From an uncultured Clostridia bacterium (GTDB lineage Bacteria > Bacillota > Clostridia > Oscillospirales > Acutalibacteraceae), in NCBI GenBank assembly GCA_944384985.1, contig CALWVM010000008.1, positions 1-64,000 of the forward strand: 64,000 bases of DNA, given 5' to 3'. The notes under the pieces were generated by a model. That model saw nothing but the letters and a program-made list of their open reading frames with translations, was not told the origin of the DNA and searched no databases. The position numbers and the translations under genes were made by a program. Shown here piece by piece: positions 9,010 to 17,549 of the stretch; the stretch's first letter is position 1, and the number at the start of each line of letters is the position of its first letter.

Positions 9010-10443
9010 ATGAGAAAGCGAAGAGTCTGGAAAATCATTTTATGTGTTGTTCTGGTCGTTCTGGTCGCTTTGGGCGGCACCGTACTTTACCTGATGACAG
9101 GGCTTTCCCCCGCTGAGACGGTACAACGGCAGGTGGACACCGGTGACGGCGTTTTGCGAATCGGCATTTTAAGCGACTTGCAACTCACGCCGGAAGGGCA
9201 GGACGGGGCCTATGATATGCACTACCAAAAGGCGCTCGAACTGTTCAAAGCACAGGGCGTAAATGTGATCCTCAACGCAGGGGATTTTACAGACACCGCT
9301 ACCGAAGAAGCGTATCAAAACCAGAAGCGGATCTTCGACAGCGTGTACTCCGAAGCGGAGCGCGAATCCCTTGTCCTTTGCAGCATCATGGGCAATCATG
9401 ATTATTGGCTGCCGATGTTCGTGGACTGTTGGGAGATCCCCTTTACGCGTGTGATGCAGTCGCGCTTTTGTGAATACACCTATTCGCCGTCTCCGTGGAC
9501 GCACACCGTTGTGAACGGCTATCACTTTATCGCCGCAAGCCCGAAAAGCGGCGACATGGACAGCAGTTCATACGATGAGGATCTGCTTGCATGGATGCGG
9601 GAGCAAATCGAAGCTGCCGTGGCGGACGACCCCGCGCTTCCCGTGTTTGTGATGACGCATTACAGCCCCGAAAACACCGTCGCCATGAGCGAGGACAACA
9701 CGTTTCAAAATTTAGACGCGCTGTATCGGGAATACCCGCAGGTGATCTCCATCGGGGCGCACAGCCATGCGCCGCTGATGGATGAACGCGCGATCTGGCA
9801 GGGCGACTACACAGCGGTCAACACGCAGTCCGTATCCTATATAAGTCTGCCGGAAACCGAAAATGCAGTCGTACACGACAACGGCGCATTTATCGAAAAC
9901 AACCCGATGGTTATGATTCTCAGCGTGGACGGCGCGCAGCTTTCCATACAGCGGTACAGCGTATTGACCGGTGAAGCGCAAAAGGCGCCGTGGGTGATTG
10001 ACCTTCCCATGGATAAAGACAACTTCCGTTATACCGAGGCGCGTGCACAAACCTCGGCGGCGCCGACCTGGGCGGACGGGTTTACCGTTTCGGCACAGGG
10101 CGTATCGTTCACAAATGACGAGGACGAAGAAGCGCGCGGCTGCCAGATCTCTTTCCCGGCGGCGCTGCACGCGGACGCTGTGGAAAGCTATCGCGCGGTG
10201 TTCGCGCAAAACGGCAGTCCCGTGACGTTCACCTTTGGCGAAACGGCCTATGACAGTCTGACGCTGATTTCCGACTATGCGCTTCCGGCTTCTCAGCGCA
10301 GCGATACCATGCGCTTTACGCTGCCGGCTGAAAAATATGCAGCGATTCTACCGGCCGGCACATACACCGTCACGCTGTACGCTGCGGACACCTACGGCAA
10401 TGAAAGCGCCCCGCAAACCGCGGAAATCGAAATCGCATATTGA
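9010..10443 (+). CDS. Membrane-anchored calcineurin-like metallophosphoesterase
   Basis: A 477-residue protein with a basic N-terminus and one hydrophobic anchor (about residues 8-28), so the body should face outward. The phosphoesterase metal motifs occur in order: GILSDLQLT, NAGDFTD, GNHDYW, VMTHYSPEN and GAHSHAP. A C-terminal part of about 150 residues looks like a beta-sandwich accessory domain (VSAQGVSFTND to VTLYAADTYGNES). ATG 9010 is chosen for the GGAGG at 9000-9004; ATG 8989 lies in frame but lacks a site. An extended -10 (TGCTAAAAT, 8941-8949) precedes it. Substrate is unknown, and it is one of three unrelated-length phosphoesterases in the window. Confidence 0.88.
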   Translation: MRKRRVWKIILCVVLVVLVALGGTVLYLMTGLSPAETVQRQVDTGDGVLRIGILSDLQLTPEGQDGAYDMHYQKALELFKAQGVNVILNAGDFTDTATEEAYQNQKRIFDSVYSEAERESLVLCSIMGNHDYWLPMFVDCWEIPFTRVMQSRFCEYTYSPSPWTHTVVNGYHFIAASPKSGDMDSSSYDEDLLAWMREQIEAAVADDPALPVFVMTHYSPENTVAMSEDNTFQNLDALYREYPQVISIGAHSHAPLMDERAIWQGDYTAVNTQSVSYISLPETENAVVHDNGAFIENNPMVMILSVDGAQLSIQRYSVLTGEAQKAPWVIDLPMDKDNFRYTEARAQTSAAPTWADGFTVSAQGVSFTNDEDEEARGCQISFPAALHADAVESYRAVFAQNGSPVTFTFGETAYDSLTLISDYALPASQRSDTMRFTLPAEKYAAILPAGTYTVTLYAADTYGNESAPQTAEIEIAY

Positions 10444-10461
10444 TTCTATCCAATACAGCAA

Positions 10462-10498
10462 AGCCCCGCACGCAGAACGGTGCGCGGGGCTGTATTTT
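10462..10498 (+). terminator. Bidirectional terminator between phosphoesterase and comM
   Basis: AGCCCCGCAC (10462-10471) pairs with GTGCGCGGGGCT (10480-10491), followed by GTATTTTAT. It lies between two convergent genes and can serve both strands. Confidence 0.75.
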
Positions 10499-10515
10499 AT
10501 GCAAACCCTATTTCG

Positions 10516-12045
10516 TTAAGCTTTCCAGAACTTACGGTCGAGGCTGCGGTACTGCACCGCTTCGGCGATGTGCGGCACATCCACCTGCGCATCCCCCGCA
10601 AGGTCGGCAATCGTCCGCGCCACGCGCAAGATCTTGTCATATGCCCGCGCCGAAAGCCCGAGGCGTTCGAACACCTGTTTGAGAAGCTCGGCTGCGGCGG
10701 GGGTGGGCGCACAGTATTTCCGCGTCATGGCAGCGTCCATTTTGGCATTGCAGGAAATATCCGTTCCGGCAAATCGGTCGCGCTGGACGGCGCGCGCCTT
10801 ATCCACCCGCGCTTTGATGGCAGCGGAAGGCTCTTCCTTCGCTGTCTTGGAAAGATCGTCAAAGTCTACGGGCGGCACTTCGATGTGGATATCGAGCCGG
10901 TCTAAAAGCGGTCCCGACACGCGGGAAAGATAGCGCTGCGGCGTGCCCGCCGGGCAGGTGCATTTGCGCGTCGGATGCCCGTAATACCCGCAGGGGCACG
11001 GGTTCATGGCGCACACGAGCATCACGGAACAAGGGTACGAAAATGTCCCTGCCACGCGCGCAATCGTGATTTTTCCATCCTCAATAGGCTGCCGCATGAT
11101 CTCCATCGCCGTGCGGGAAAATTCGGGCAGCTCATCGAGAAACAGAACGCCGTTGTGCGCCAGGGAAATTTCGCCGGGGTGCGGCACGGTGCCGCCGCCG
11201 GAAAGCCCCGCCGGGGAGACGGTGTGGTGCGGTGCGCGGAACGGCCGCGCTTTCATCAGGGAAACATCCCGCGGCAGCGCGCCCGCCACAGAATAGATGT
11301 TCGTCGTCTCCAGCGCCTCTTCAAAGGTCATATCCGGTAAAATCGACGGGATGCGCTTGGCAAGCATGCTTTTGCCCGAGCCGGGCGGGCCGATCATCAT
11401 CACATTGTGCCCGCCCGCCGCGGCGACCTCCAGCGCGCGTTTGGCCTCGTGCTGCCCCTTCACGTCCGCGAAGTCGGGCAGGTCGGGCGGGAGGGTATAT
11501 TCCGTATAATCCTTGGCGGTCACGGGTTCGATCTTCTCTTCCCCGCGCAGATGCTTGAGCAATTCCTCCACGGTCCTGACCGGGTACACACGGATCCCCT
11601 CGACCACCGCGCCTTCGGCGAGATTTGCGTGCGGGATGTAGATTTCCTCAAGCCCTGCTTTGCGCGCTTCGATCACCATGGGCAGCACGCCGCTCACGTG
11701 CCGCACTTCGCCGCTCAAAGACAGTTCCCCGACGAACGCGCGCACATCCGTGTCACATTTGAGCTGCCCCGTGGCTTTGAGCAGCGCAATGAGCACGGGC
11801 AGATCGTAGACCGGGCCTTCTTTGCGGACGTCCGCAGGCGCAAGATTGATGGTAATGCGGGAAACGGGGAATTCCAGTCCGCTGTTGTGGATGGCGGCGC
11901 GCACGCGCTCGCGGCTCTCTGAGACTGCCGCGTCCGGGAGCCCGACCATATCAAAGCGCGGCAGGCCTGCGGAAAGATCCGCCTCCACCGCAACGGCATA
12001 TGCTTCCAATCCGAACAGCCCGATGCTGTTGACGCTTGCGAACAA
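10516..12045 (-). CDS. comM: YifB/ComM family Mg-chelatase-like AAA+ ATPase
   Basis: Homologues act as DNA helicases that extend branch migration during natural transformation, or as related DNA-handling ATPases. The 509-residue protein has the N-terminal chelatase-associated domain (GLEAYAVAVEADLSAGLPRF, then VRKEGPVYDLP), the Walker A GPPGSGKSMLAKR, Walker B GVLFLDELPEF, and the CNPCPCGYYGHP cysteine segment typical of YifB. The C-terminal lid contains LSARAYDKILRVARTIADL. No ATG fits the family N-terminus. TTG 12045 does, with an AAGGGGGG-type site (12054-12061) and 8-base spacing; upstream codons to 12105 are out of family. Confidence 0.92.
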   Translation of the reverse strand: MFASVNSIGLFGLEAYAVAVEADLSAGLPRFDMVGLPDAAVSESRERVRAAIHNSGLEFPVSRITINLAPADVRKEGPVYDLPVLIALLKATGQLKCDTDVRAFVGELSLSGEVRHVSGVLPMVIEARKAGLEEIYIPHANLAEGAVVEGIRVYPVRTVEELLKHLRGEEKIEPVTAKDYTEYTLPPDLPDFADVKGQHEAKRALEVAAAGGHNVMMIGPPGSGKSMLAKRIPSILPDMTFEEALETTNIYSVAGALPRDVSLMKARPFRAPHHTVSPAGLSGGGTVPHPGEISLAHNGVLFLDELPEFSRTAMEIMRQPIEDGKITIARVAGTFSYPCSVMLVCAMNPCPCGYYGHPTRKCTCPAGTPQRYLSRVSGPLLDRLDIHIEVPPVDFDDLSKTAKEEPSAAIKARVDKARAVQRDRFAGTDISCNAKMDAAMTRKYCAPTPAAAELLKQVFERLGLSARAYDKILRVARTIADLAGDAQVDVPHIAEAVQYRSLDRKFWKA

Positions 12046-12140
12046 AACAGCAGCCCCCCTTTTCTTTCTGCTGCTTATCATACCACAATTTGTCGATCGG
12101 TGCAATGCGCGTACCGCATCCCCTCTTCGACAGATTTTAT

Positions 12141-12169
12141 TTGCGTTCTTTTGGGAAATATAGTATACT
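12141..12169 (+). promoter_or_regulatory. Promoter of the phosphoglucomutase gene
   Basis: TTGCGT (12141-12146) and TATACT (12164-12169) with 17-base spacing. TAGGAGG at about 12191-12197 then precedes ATG 12205. Confidence 0.7.
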
Positions 12170-12204
12170 GAAACTAATATCGGAAAGTTTTAGGAGGCTT
12201 TTCC

Positions 12205-13929
12205 ATGAACGATATCCATGCGCTTTACGACCTTTGGTGCGAAAAGGCGACGGCGGACAAGGACCTGCTGCCGGAACTCGAATCCGTGAAGGGTAACGAA
12301 GAGGAGATCCTCGACCGCTTCTATAAAAATCTGGAATTCGGTACGGCGGGCTTGCGCGGTGTGATCGGCGCGGGCACGAACCGTATGAACATTTACACGG
12401 TCAATCAGGCGACGCAGGGGCTCGCGGATTATCTCAACGCGGATTTTGAAGCGCCTTCCGTGGCGATTGCCTACGACTCACGCATCAAGTCCGACGTGTT
12501 CGCGCGCTCGGCGGCGTGCGTGCTTGCAGCGAATGGCATCAAAGTCTATATCTACCCCGAACTTGTACCCACGCCCATGCTTTCCTACGCGGTGCGCCAG
12601 CTGCATTGCAGTTCGGGCATCATCCTCACTGCGAGCCATAACCCCTCGAAATACAACGGCTACAAGTGCTATGACCCGCACGGCTACCAGATGACCGATG
12701 AAGCGGCGGCAAAGACCTATAGCTACATTCAAAAGGTTGATATGTTCGACGGTGTCAAGACCATGGATTTTGATGAAGCGATCCGGTCCGGGAAGATCGC
12801 CTACATCGGGCAGGATATGTTTGAGAATTTTTATCAGGCGGTCCTGCAGGCGCAGGTCAATCCCGCTGCGTGTGCGAACACAGACCTTTCCGTCATTTAC
12901 ACGCCCTTGAACGGGACAGGCAACAAACCCGTGCGCGAGATCCTCAAACACATCGGCATCCGCGACGTGACCGTCGTGCCCGAGCAGGAATATCCCGACG
13001 GGAATTTCCCGACCTGCCCGTATCCGAACCCTGAGATCCGGCAGGCGTTTGAGCGCGCGATCGCCCTTTCCGAGACGAAAAAAGCGGATCTGCTCTTGGC
13101 GACCGACCCCGACTGCGACCGCGTGGGCATCGCGGTGCGTGAAGGTGATGAATACAAGCTGATGACCGGCAACGAGGTCGGCGCGATGCTGACAGAATAT
13201 ATCCTTTCCACGCTGAAAGAACAGGGGAAACTGCCCAAAGATCCGATCGTCGTGAAAACCATTGTGACCTCGCGCCTGATTGCCGAGATTGCCTCCCACT
13301 ACGGTGCCGAGACCGCCGACCTGCTCACGGGCTTCAAGTACATCGGCGAGCTTGTCACGAAGCTGGAAGCCGCAGGCGAAGCGGACCGCTTTGTGCTTGG
13401 CATGGAAGAATCCTACGGCTATCTGCGCGGCACGCATGCGCGCGACAAGGACGCGGTGGTCGCCTCGATGCTCATCTGCGAAATGGCAGCGTATTACAAG
13501 GCAAAGGGCATGAGCCTGTATGACTTTATGCAGAGCCTATACGCTCGCTACGGCATGTATTGCAACACCGTGCTCAACTTCGGCTTTGAGGGCGCGGCGG
13601 GCATGGAGACCATGCGCGGCATGATGGATACGCTCCGTCAAAATCCGCCGGAATCGGTCGCCGGTGAAACGGTGCGCAGCATCGCGGATTACCAGACCCG
13701 CCTGACGACGGACGTCGCAAGCGGCGCCGAAACGCCCATCGACCTGCCACGCTCGAATGTCCTCAGCTATCGGCTCGACGGTGCGGACGGCGTAATCGTG
13801 CGTCCGTCCGGCACGGAACCGAAAATCAAAGTATACATCACCGCAGTCGCCGATTCCGAACCCGCCGCCCAGGCGAAAGCCCAGACGATCGGGAAAGATA
13901 TGGAAGCGCTGCTCGGGATCAAAGGATAA
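12205..13929 (+). CDS. pgcA: Phospho-sugar mutase (phosphoglucomutase/phosphomannomutase, PgcA-like)
   Basis: Interconverts glucose-1-phosphate and glucose-6-phosphate (or the mannose phosphates), feeding nucleotide-sugar, teichoic acid and exopolysaccharide synthesis. The 574-residue length matches Gram-positive PgcA. Landmarks are LEFGTAGLRGVIGAGTNRMN, the phosphoserine loop GIILTASHNPSKYNGYKCY (serine in TASHNP), the metal-binding TDPDCDRVGIAV, the sugar-binding EESYGY and the C-terminal phosphate-binding RPSGTEPKIKVY. All key residues are present. It has its own promoter and a good ribosome binding site. A 34-codon membrane peptide begins four bases after its stop. Confidence 0.95.
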   Translation: MNDIHALYDLWCEKATADKDLLPELESVKGNEEEILDRFYKNLEFGTAGLRGVIGAGTNRMNIYTVNQATQGLADYLNADFEAPSVAIAYDSRIKSDVFARSAACVLAANGIKVYIYPELVPTPMLSYAVRQLHCSSGIILTASHNPSKYNGYKCYDPHGYQMTDEAAAKTYSYIQKVDMFDGVKTMDFDEAIRSGKIAYIGQDMFENFYQAVLQAQVNPAACANTDLSVIYTPLNGTGNKPVREILKHIGIRDVTVVPEQEYPDGNFPTCPYPNPEIRQAFERAIALSETKKADLLLATDPDCDRVGIAVREGDEYKLMTGNEVGAMLTEYILSTLKEQGKLPKDPIVVKTIVTSRLIAEIASHYGAETADLLTGFKYIGELVTKLEAAGEADRFVLGMEESYGYLRGTHARDKDAVVASMLICEMAAYYKAKGMSLYDFMQSLYARYGMYCNTVLNFGFEGAAGMETMRGMMDTLRQNPPESVAGETVRSIADYQTRLTTDVASGAETPIDLPRSNVLSYRLDGADGVIVRPSGTEPKIKVYITAVADSEPAAQAKAQTIGKDMEALLGIKG

Positions 13930-13932
13930 TTT

Positions 13933-14037
13933 ATGTTCAATCAAAAAACCGCAATTCGTGTGATCTGCGTGCTGCTCGCCGTGCTCATGGCGGGCGGCAC
14001 GCTTACCGTGCTTTTGACCTTGTTCGGCGGCTATTGA
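13933..14037 (+). CDS. 34-residue single-span membrane peptide
   Basis: A tiny frame that starts 4 bases after the mutase stop (AAGGA in 13921-13925 doubles as its ribosome binding site) and ends TTCGGCGGCTATTGA. The peptide has a short polar start (MFNQKTAIR) and one hydrophobic helix (VICVLLAVLMAGGTLTVLLTLF). Its size and shape resemble Prli42-type stress-sensing miniproteins of Firmicutes, but the similarity is only of form, not a sequence match that I can prove. It sits directly before the promoter of a SigH-like sigma factor gene. Coding status rests on spacing, start site and codon-like composition. Confidence 0.6.
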   Translation: MFNQKTAIRVICVLLAVLMAGGTLTVLLTLFGGY

Positions 14038-14090
14038 GCGGCACTGTTTCAGTGAATTGCGGTAACTATGCATATTACACAAAATTTTTG

Positions 14091-14118
14091 TTGACAAATT
14101 TCATAAATATGGTACAAT
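14091..14118 (+). promoter_or_regulatory. Strong sigma-A promoter of the sigma factor gene
   Basis: TTGACA (14091-14096) and TACAAT (14113-14118), spaced by 16 bases within an AT-rich stretch, point to housekeeping transcription of the SigH-like factor. Confidence 0.75.
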
Positions 14119-14168
14119 CAAGTTTGTACGATTGTAACTTTGTATTTTGCGTCTGCGAGGTGACGTGT

Positions 14169-14729
14169 TTGACTAAGCCGGCAGACAAGTCGGGCGACGC
14201 GACTTCGGCATTGGCGCTGTCTGCGCAGCGGGGGGACCGAGAGGCGCTCTCTCACCTCGCGGCGGAGATGATTCCGCTTGTGCGGAGCCAGGCGGCAAAA
14301 TACAAAAGCTTTCTGCTTGACAGGGACGACCTGTTTCAAGAAGGGATGCTCGGGCTCCTTTCGGCGGTGCGCACGTATTCGAAAAACGGCGGTGCTTCTT
14401 TTCGGACCTATGCTGCGGTGTGTATCCACAACCACATCGTCTCCGCCTTGCGCAAAAGCACAGGCGGCGCGCAGGCTGCGGAGTTCGTCCCGCTGGACGA
14501 CCGGTTCCTTCCCGATGCGGCGCAAAGCCCCGAGGAACAGCAGATGCTGCGCGACGAGTGCGAAAAACTGCTGCAAAGCGTTTCCACGCGCCTTTCGCCT
14601 GCTGAGCGAACCGTGCTTCGTCTGTTCCTAAACGGTTTTTCCTATAAGGAGATTGCAGAAAAAATCGGCACCACGCCAAAATCCGTTGACAATGCGCTTC
14701 AAAGGGTTCGGCACAAGCTGCGGGCATAG
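14169..14729 (+). CDS. Sigma-70 family factor, SigH/Spo0H-like
   Basis: A 186-residue alternative sigma factor with region 2 (RDDLFQEGMLGLLSAVRTYSK, then FRTYAAVCIHNHIVSALRK) and region 4 (LSPAERTVLRLFLNGFSYKEIAEKIG followed by KSVDNALQRVRHKLR). The KSVDNALQR helix is the hallmark of SigH-type region 4.2. SigH drives entry to sporulation or competence in relatives. Here spacing and size are similar, though it is a short variant and could be a clade-specific factor. TTG 14169 is chosen because GAGGTGA (14157-14163) is 5 bases upstream; an upstream frame to 14034 overlaps the promoter. A zinc-ribbon gene follows about 110 bases later. Confidence 0.85.
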   Translation: MTKPADKSGDATSALALSAQRGDREALSHLAAEMIPLVRSQAAKYKSFLLDRDDLFQEGMLGLLSAVRTYSKNGGASFRTYAAVCIHNHIVSALRKSTGGAQAAEFVPLDDRFLPDAAQSPEEQQMLRDECEKLLQSVSTRLSPAERTVLRLFLNGFSYKEIAEKIGTTPKSVDNALQRVRHKLRA

Positions 14730-14838
14730 GCCTTCGGCACTCACACCAAAATATGCCCTTTCTCGGCAAGGAGAGCATTGAAACTATGCGGCGGTGCAAG
14801 TCCGCTTGGGGTAAAATTTTTTCAAGCGAGGTAACAAC

Positions 14839-15120
14839 ATGTACGAAGACAAGACCATTGTTTGCAAAGAGTGCGGGAACGAGTTCGTTTTTACCGCCGG
14901 CGAGCAGGAGTTCTACGCAGAGAAAGGCTTTGTGAACGAGCCCCAGCGCTGCAAGGCGTGCCGGGACGCGAGAAAGAACGCGGCAAGGGGAGAAAGACAG
15001 ATGTATACCGCGACGTGCGCAGCGTGCGGCGGCGAGGCGAAGGTGCCTTTCCAGCCCCGTGACGACCGTCCGGTGTATTGCAGCGAGTGCTTTGCGAAGC
15101 TCAAAGAGCAGCAGGGCTAA
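14839..15120 (+). CDS. Zinc-ribbon domain protein (zinc-ribbon/CxxCx-tandem type)
   Basis: A 93-residue cytoplasmic protein with three to four paired cysteine knuckles: CKECG (about residues 9-13), CKACR (about 39-43), CAACG (about 60-64) and CSECF (about 82-86). The first block, with EFVFTAGEQEFYAEKGF and EPQRCKACR, is the conserved zinc-ribbon found in many Clostridia as a small housekeeping protein of unknown function; the second pair forms another ribbon. It probably binds nucleic acid or a protein partner, but nothing shows which. AAGCGAGGT at about 14824-14832 is its likely ribosome binding site. A strong terminator follows at 15132-15165. Confidence 0.85.
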   Translation: MYEDKTIVCKECGNEFVFTAGEQEFYAEKGFVNEPQRCKACRDARKNAARGERQMYTATCAACGGEAKVPFQPRDDRPVYCSECFAKLKEQQG

Positions 15121-15131
15121 ACTTGCAACAC

Positions 15132-15169
15132 AAGCCCGCACGTTTTGGACGTGCGGGCTTTTTGTTTTT
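15132..15169 (+). terminator. Intrinsic terminator after the zinc-ribbon gene
   Basis: AAGCCCGCACGT (15132-15143) and ACGTGCGGGCTT (15149-15160) pair perfectly and are followed by TTTGTTTTT. Confidence 0.92.
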
Positions 15170-15177
15170 CTGCTATA

Positions 15178-15217
15178 TAGAGAAAAACCGCGCAGACGTT
15201 TTTGTCTGCGCGGTTTT
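15178..15217 (-). terminator. Terminator of the tRNA transcript
   Basis: On the minus strand AAAACCGCGCAGAC and GTCTGCGCGGTTTT (15184-15197 and 15204-15217) form a 14-bp stem with a 6-base loop, followed by TCTCTATAT. The stem begins at the last base of the tRNA-Glu CCA. Confidence 0.85.
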
Positions 15218-15291
15218 GGTGACCCGGACGAGAATCGAACTCGTGTTACCGCCGTGAAAGGGCGGTGTCTTAGCCGCTTGACCACCGGGCC
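15217..15291 (-). tRNA. tRNA-Glu (anticodon TTC), CCA encoded
   Basis: The minus strand folds as a 75-base tRNA. The acceptor GGCCCGG pairs with CCGGGTC (one G-U), the anticodon arm is CCGCC-CTTTCAC-GGCGG with TTC in the loop, and the T arm contains GTTCGATTC. The discriminator A and CCA are encoded. It lies downstream of tRNA-Met in one transcript. Confidence 0.95.
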
Positions 15292-15321
15292 GTATACGCG
15301 GTAGCTTCTGCCGCCGCGATT

Positions 15322-15398
15322 TGGTAGCGGCAACGGGACTTGAACCTGTGACCTTCCGGGTATGAACCGGACGCTCTAGCCAACTAAGCTATGCCGCC
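15322..15398 (-). tRNA. tRNA-Met (anticodon CAT, elongator type), CCA encoded
   Basis: A 77-base minus-strand tRNA. The acceptor GGCGGCA pairs with TGCCGCT (one G-U), the anticodon arm is TCCGG-TTCATAC-CCGGA, and the T arm contains GGTTCAAGTCC. The paired 1-72 position and lack of the CGC start argue against initiator tRNA. A CAT tRNA could also be tRNA-Ile2 with lysidine, but the body resembles elongator Met of Clostridia. Confidence 0.93.
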
Positions 15399-15427
15399 AT
15401 GGTTGCCGCCATTTCGGCGGCTTTGTT

Positions 15428-15456
15428 ATTATAATATAAAGGCGGCGGCTTGTCAA
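15428..15456 (-). promoter_or_regulatory. Perfect consensus promoter for tRNA-Met/tRNA-Glu
   Basis: Read on the minus strand: TTGACA (15456-15451), 17 bases, TATAAT (15433-15428). Both hexamers match consensus exactly, consistent with a stable RNA operon. Confidence 0.9.
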
Positions 15457-15485
15457 CACCTTTTTTTCAAGCGAAGCCGCACATT

Positions 15486-17537
15486 TTACTGTTCCGTGCG
15501 CGTCCAGACCTGCATCTCCCCCACGCTGCGGTTCGCCCACAGGTAGTAAGGAATAAACCGGAGCCGCGTCTTTTCGGGTTCCGGCGGCACAGAATTTGCA
15601 TACAGCGGCTCCCCCACCCCGGGCTCGCGCTGCCGGCAGCCCTCTGCCGTCAAGACAGGCACACGCATATGCGGCAAAAGCGTCTCCCACGAAACGCCTG
15701 CTTCAGCGGCAGGGTCAAGCGTGCACAGGTGCAAACGTTTGCCGTTGTCCGCCTCTTCCATACAATAAACCAGCGGACCGCGCGTAAGCGCGACCTTGCC
15801 GATGTTTTCGCGCACCAGCGGATTTGCCTGCACAAGCTGCGGGCGCATGGCAAAGGAAAAGCAAAGCGTGTCGCACGCAGCCCAAGCTTTTTGCAGATAC
15901 AAATAACCGTCGCGCACCCACTGCTGCGCACCGTCTGCGCCCTCGAGCGTATATTGCCCCGCGCACCACGCGGGTACACGCACCGCAAGAGTAAATATGT
16001 CACCGCAGCAGTCCGGAAATTGAATGGCAAAGCGCCCTGCCCATGGCAGTTCAGAGGTCATCTGCACGCGAATTTTTCCGCTCGCCGTTGGGACTTGCAC
16101 TTCCCCGCCAATGTGGAGATGCACAAATAGATGTGCGTTCGCCGTTGTAAAGGCATACTGTCCCACCGAGCCGATAACACGTGCCAAATTCGGCGGACAG
16201 CATGCACAGCCGAACCACGCCTGCCGCGTGGGACGGACATGGCGTTTACGCGGATCGCCAGCACAGGCGGCGGGATCGACCTCCAGGGGATTGACATAGA
16301 AAAACCGTTTGCCATCCACCGACATGCCGGACAAAAGCCCGTTGTAAAGCGCGCGCTCCAGCACGTCGCCGTATTCGGCGCGCGGTTCCATCTGCAGCAT
16401 GCGGCGTGCAAAAAACACAAGCCCCGCCGCCGCGCAGGTCTCGGCATATGCCGTGTCGTTCGGCAGATCGTAGGCAAAGGTGAACGCTTCGCCGTCGGCG
16501 GTGCTGCCAACGCCGCCCGTCACATACATTTTGCGCGTTGTGACATCCTCCCAAAGCACACGGCAGGCTTTCAAAAGTGTCTCGTCCCCCGTCAGGCGTG
16601 CCGCATCCGCCATACCGCAATACAGATACATCGCCCGCACTGCGTGGCCCACTGCCTCGTGCTGTTCACGCACGGGCAGGTGCGCCTGATAATAGGTGTA
16701 GCGCAATTCGTCCGGCGCGGCTGGGTCGCAGCCGTGCTCCCCATCGAAATAATACGGCTTCTGCCCGCGGCGGTTCAAAAAACACAGCGCCAGATCACGG
16801 TAACACGCCTTACCGGTTTTCTCATACAGCCGGAACAGTGCAAGCTCCGCTTCCGGATGCCCGGGGTACCCTTTGCAGCCGCCGGGCGCATCGGAAAAGC
16901 GCGCGCACAGCAGATCCGCCCAGCGGCAAACCGCTTCGAGAAGGCGCGTTTTCCCCGTCGCATTTGCATATGCCACGGCAGCCTCAGCAAGATGTCCGAA
17001 GCAATACAGCTCATGGTGGTCTTTGAGATTCCGAAACGCACCGTCAAGTCCGTTTAAAATATAGTAAGTGTCCAAATAGCCGTCCGGCTGCTGCGCGGCA
17101 CAAATCAGCTTGACCGCTTCGTCCGCCTGTGCTTCAAGCACCGGATCCGGGCTGTCGGTCAGCGCATAGGCGACCGCCTCCAGCCATTTGTACAGATCGC
17201 TGTCTTGAAACACAAAGCCATAAAAGCGGTCGGGCTGTGGGGCGTCCGGGTCTTCGGGCAGAACCTCAAAGCCGCGGTCGGTATAGTGCGGGGCAGTCTC
17301 GTCCCCGCTTTTTCGGCGGGCAGTCGCCTTGGCGGCGGCGCGGAAATTATGGATGCAATAGCTTTTCTGTGCGCCGGGGATCTCGTCGTTCAAAAGCTTC
17401 CACTGGTGCGGCAGCACCGTGTTGCGCACCAGCCGCATCTTTTCACGCCAAAACGCATCCGTCACGCGGACGTCCTTTGGCGCGGGCGGACTGCTTTGCA
17501 GATTGTTTACAGGTTCGGCCTTACTGCGGGTGGACAT
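15486..17537 (-). CDS. Glycoside hydrolase family 127 (beta-L-arabinofuranosidase-like)
   Basis: A 683-residue cytoplasmic enzyme with no signal peptide, likely cleaving beta-L-arabinofuranosides imported from plant glycoproteins or glycans. The GH127 (DUF1680) alpha/alpha-barrel landmarks are present: QQPDGYLDTYY (about 149-159), YVTGGVGST (about 338-346), the AYAETCAAA block with Glu366 and Cys368, and CACCPPNLARVIGSVGQY with Cys446 and Cys447. Glu366, Cys368, Cys446 and Cys447 correspond to the zinc-binding and nucleophile set of the studied enzyme HypBA1, so activity is expected. It starts 12 bases after the aldo/keto reductase gene and ends a three-gene minus-strand unit. Confidence 0.92.
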   Translation of the reverse strand: MSTRSKAEPVNNLQSSPPAPKDVRVTDAFWREKMRLVRNTVLPHQWKLLNDEIPGAQKSYCIHNFRAAAKATARRKSGDETAPHYTDRGFEVLPEDPDAPQPDRFYGFVFQDSDLYKWLEAVAYALTDSPDPVLEAQADEAVKLICAAQQPDGYLDTYYILNGLDGAFRNLKDHHELYCFGHLAEAAVAYANATGKTRLLEAVCRWADLLCARFSDAPGGCKGYPGHPEAELALFRLYEKTGKACYRDLALCFLNRRGQKPYYFDGEHGCDPAAPDELRYTYYQAHLPVREQHEAVGHAVRAMYLYCGMADAARLTGDETLLKACRVLWEDVTTRKMYVTGGVGSTADGEAFTFAYDLPNDTAYAETCAAAGLVFFARRMLQMEPRAEYGDVLERALYNGLLSGMSVDGKRFFYVNPLEVDPAACAGDPRKRHVRPTRQAWFGCACCPPNLARVIGSVGQYAFTTANAHLFVHLHIGGEVQVPTASGKIRVQMTSELPWAGRFAIQFPDCCGDIFTLAVRVPAWCAGQYTLEGADGAQQWVRDGYLYLQKAWAACDTLCFSFAMRPQLVQANPLVRENIGKVALTRGPLVYCMEEADNGKRLHLCTLDPAAEAGVSWETLLPHMRVPVLTAEGCRQREPGVGEPLYANSVPPEPEKTRLRFIPYYLWANRSVGEMQVWTRTEQ

Positions 17538-17549
17538 ACGCTTCCCTCT

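Noticed and set aside
14173..15333. 386-codon minus-strand frame over the sigma and zinc-ribbon genes
   Set aside because: It overlaps tRNA-Glu and two terminators and is opposite two recognisable proteins.
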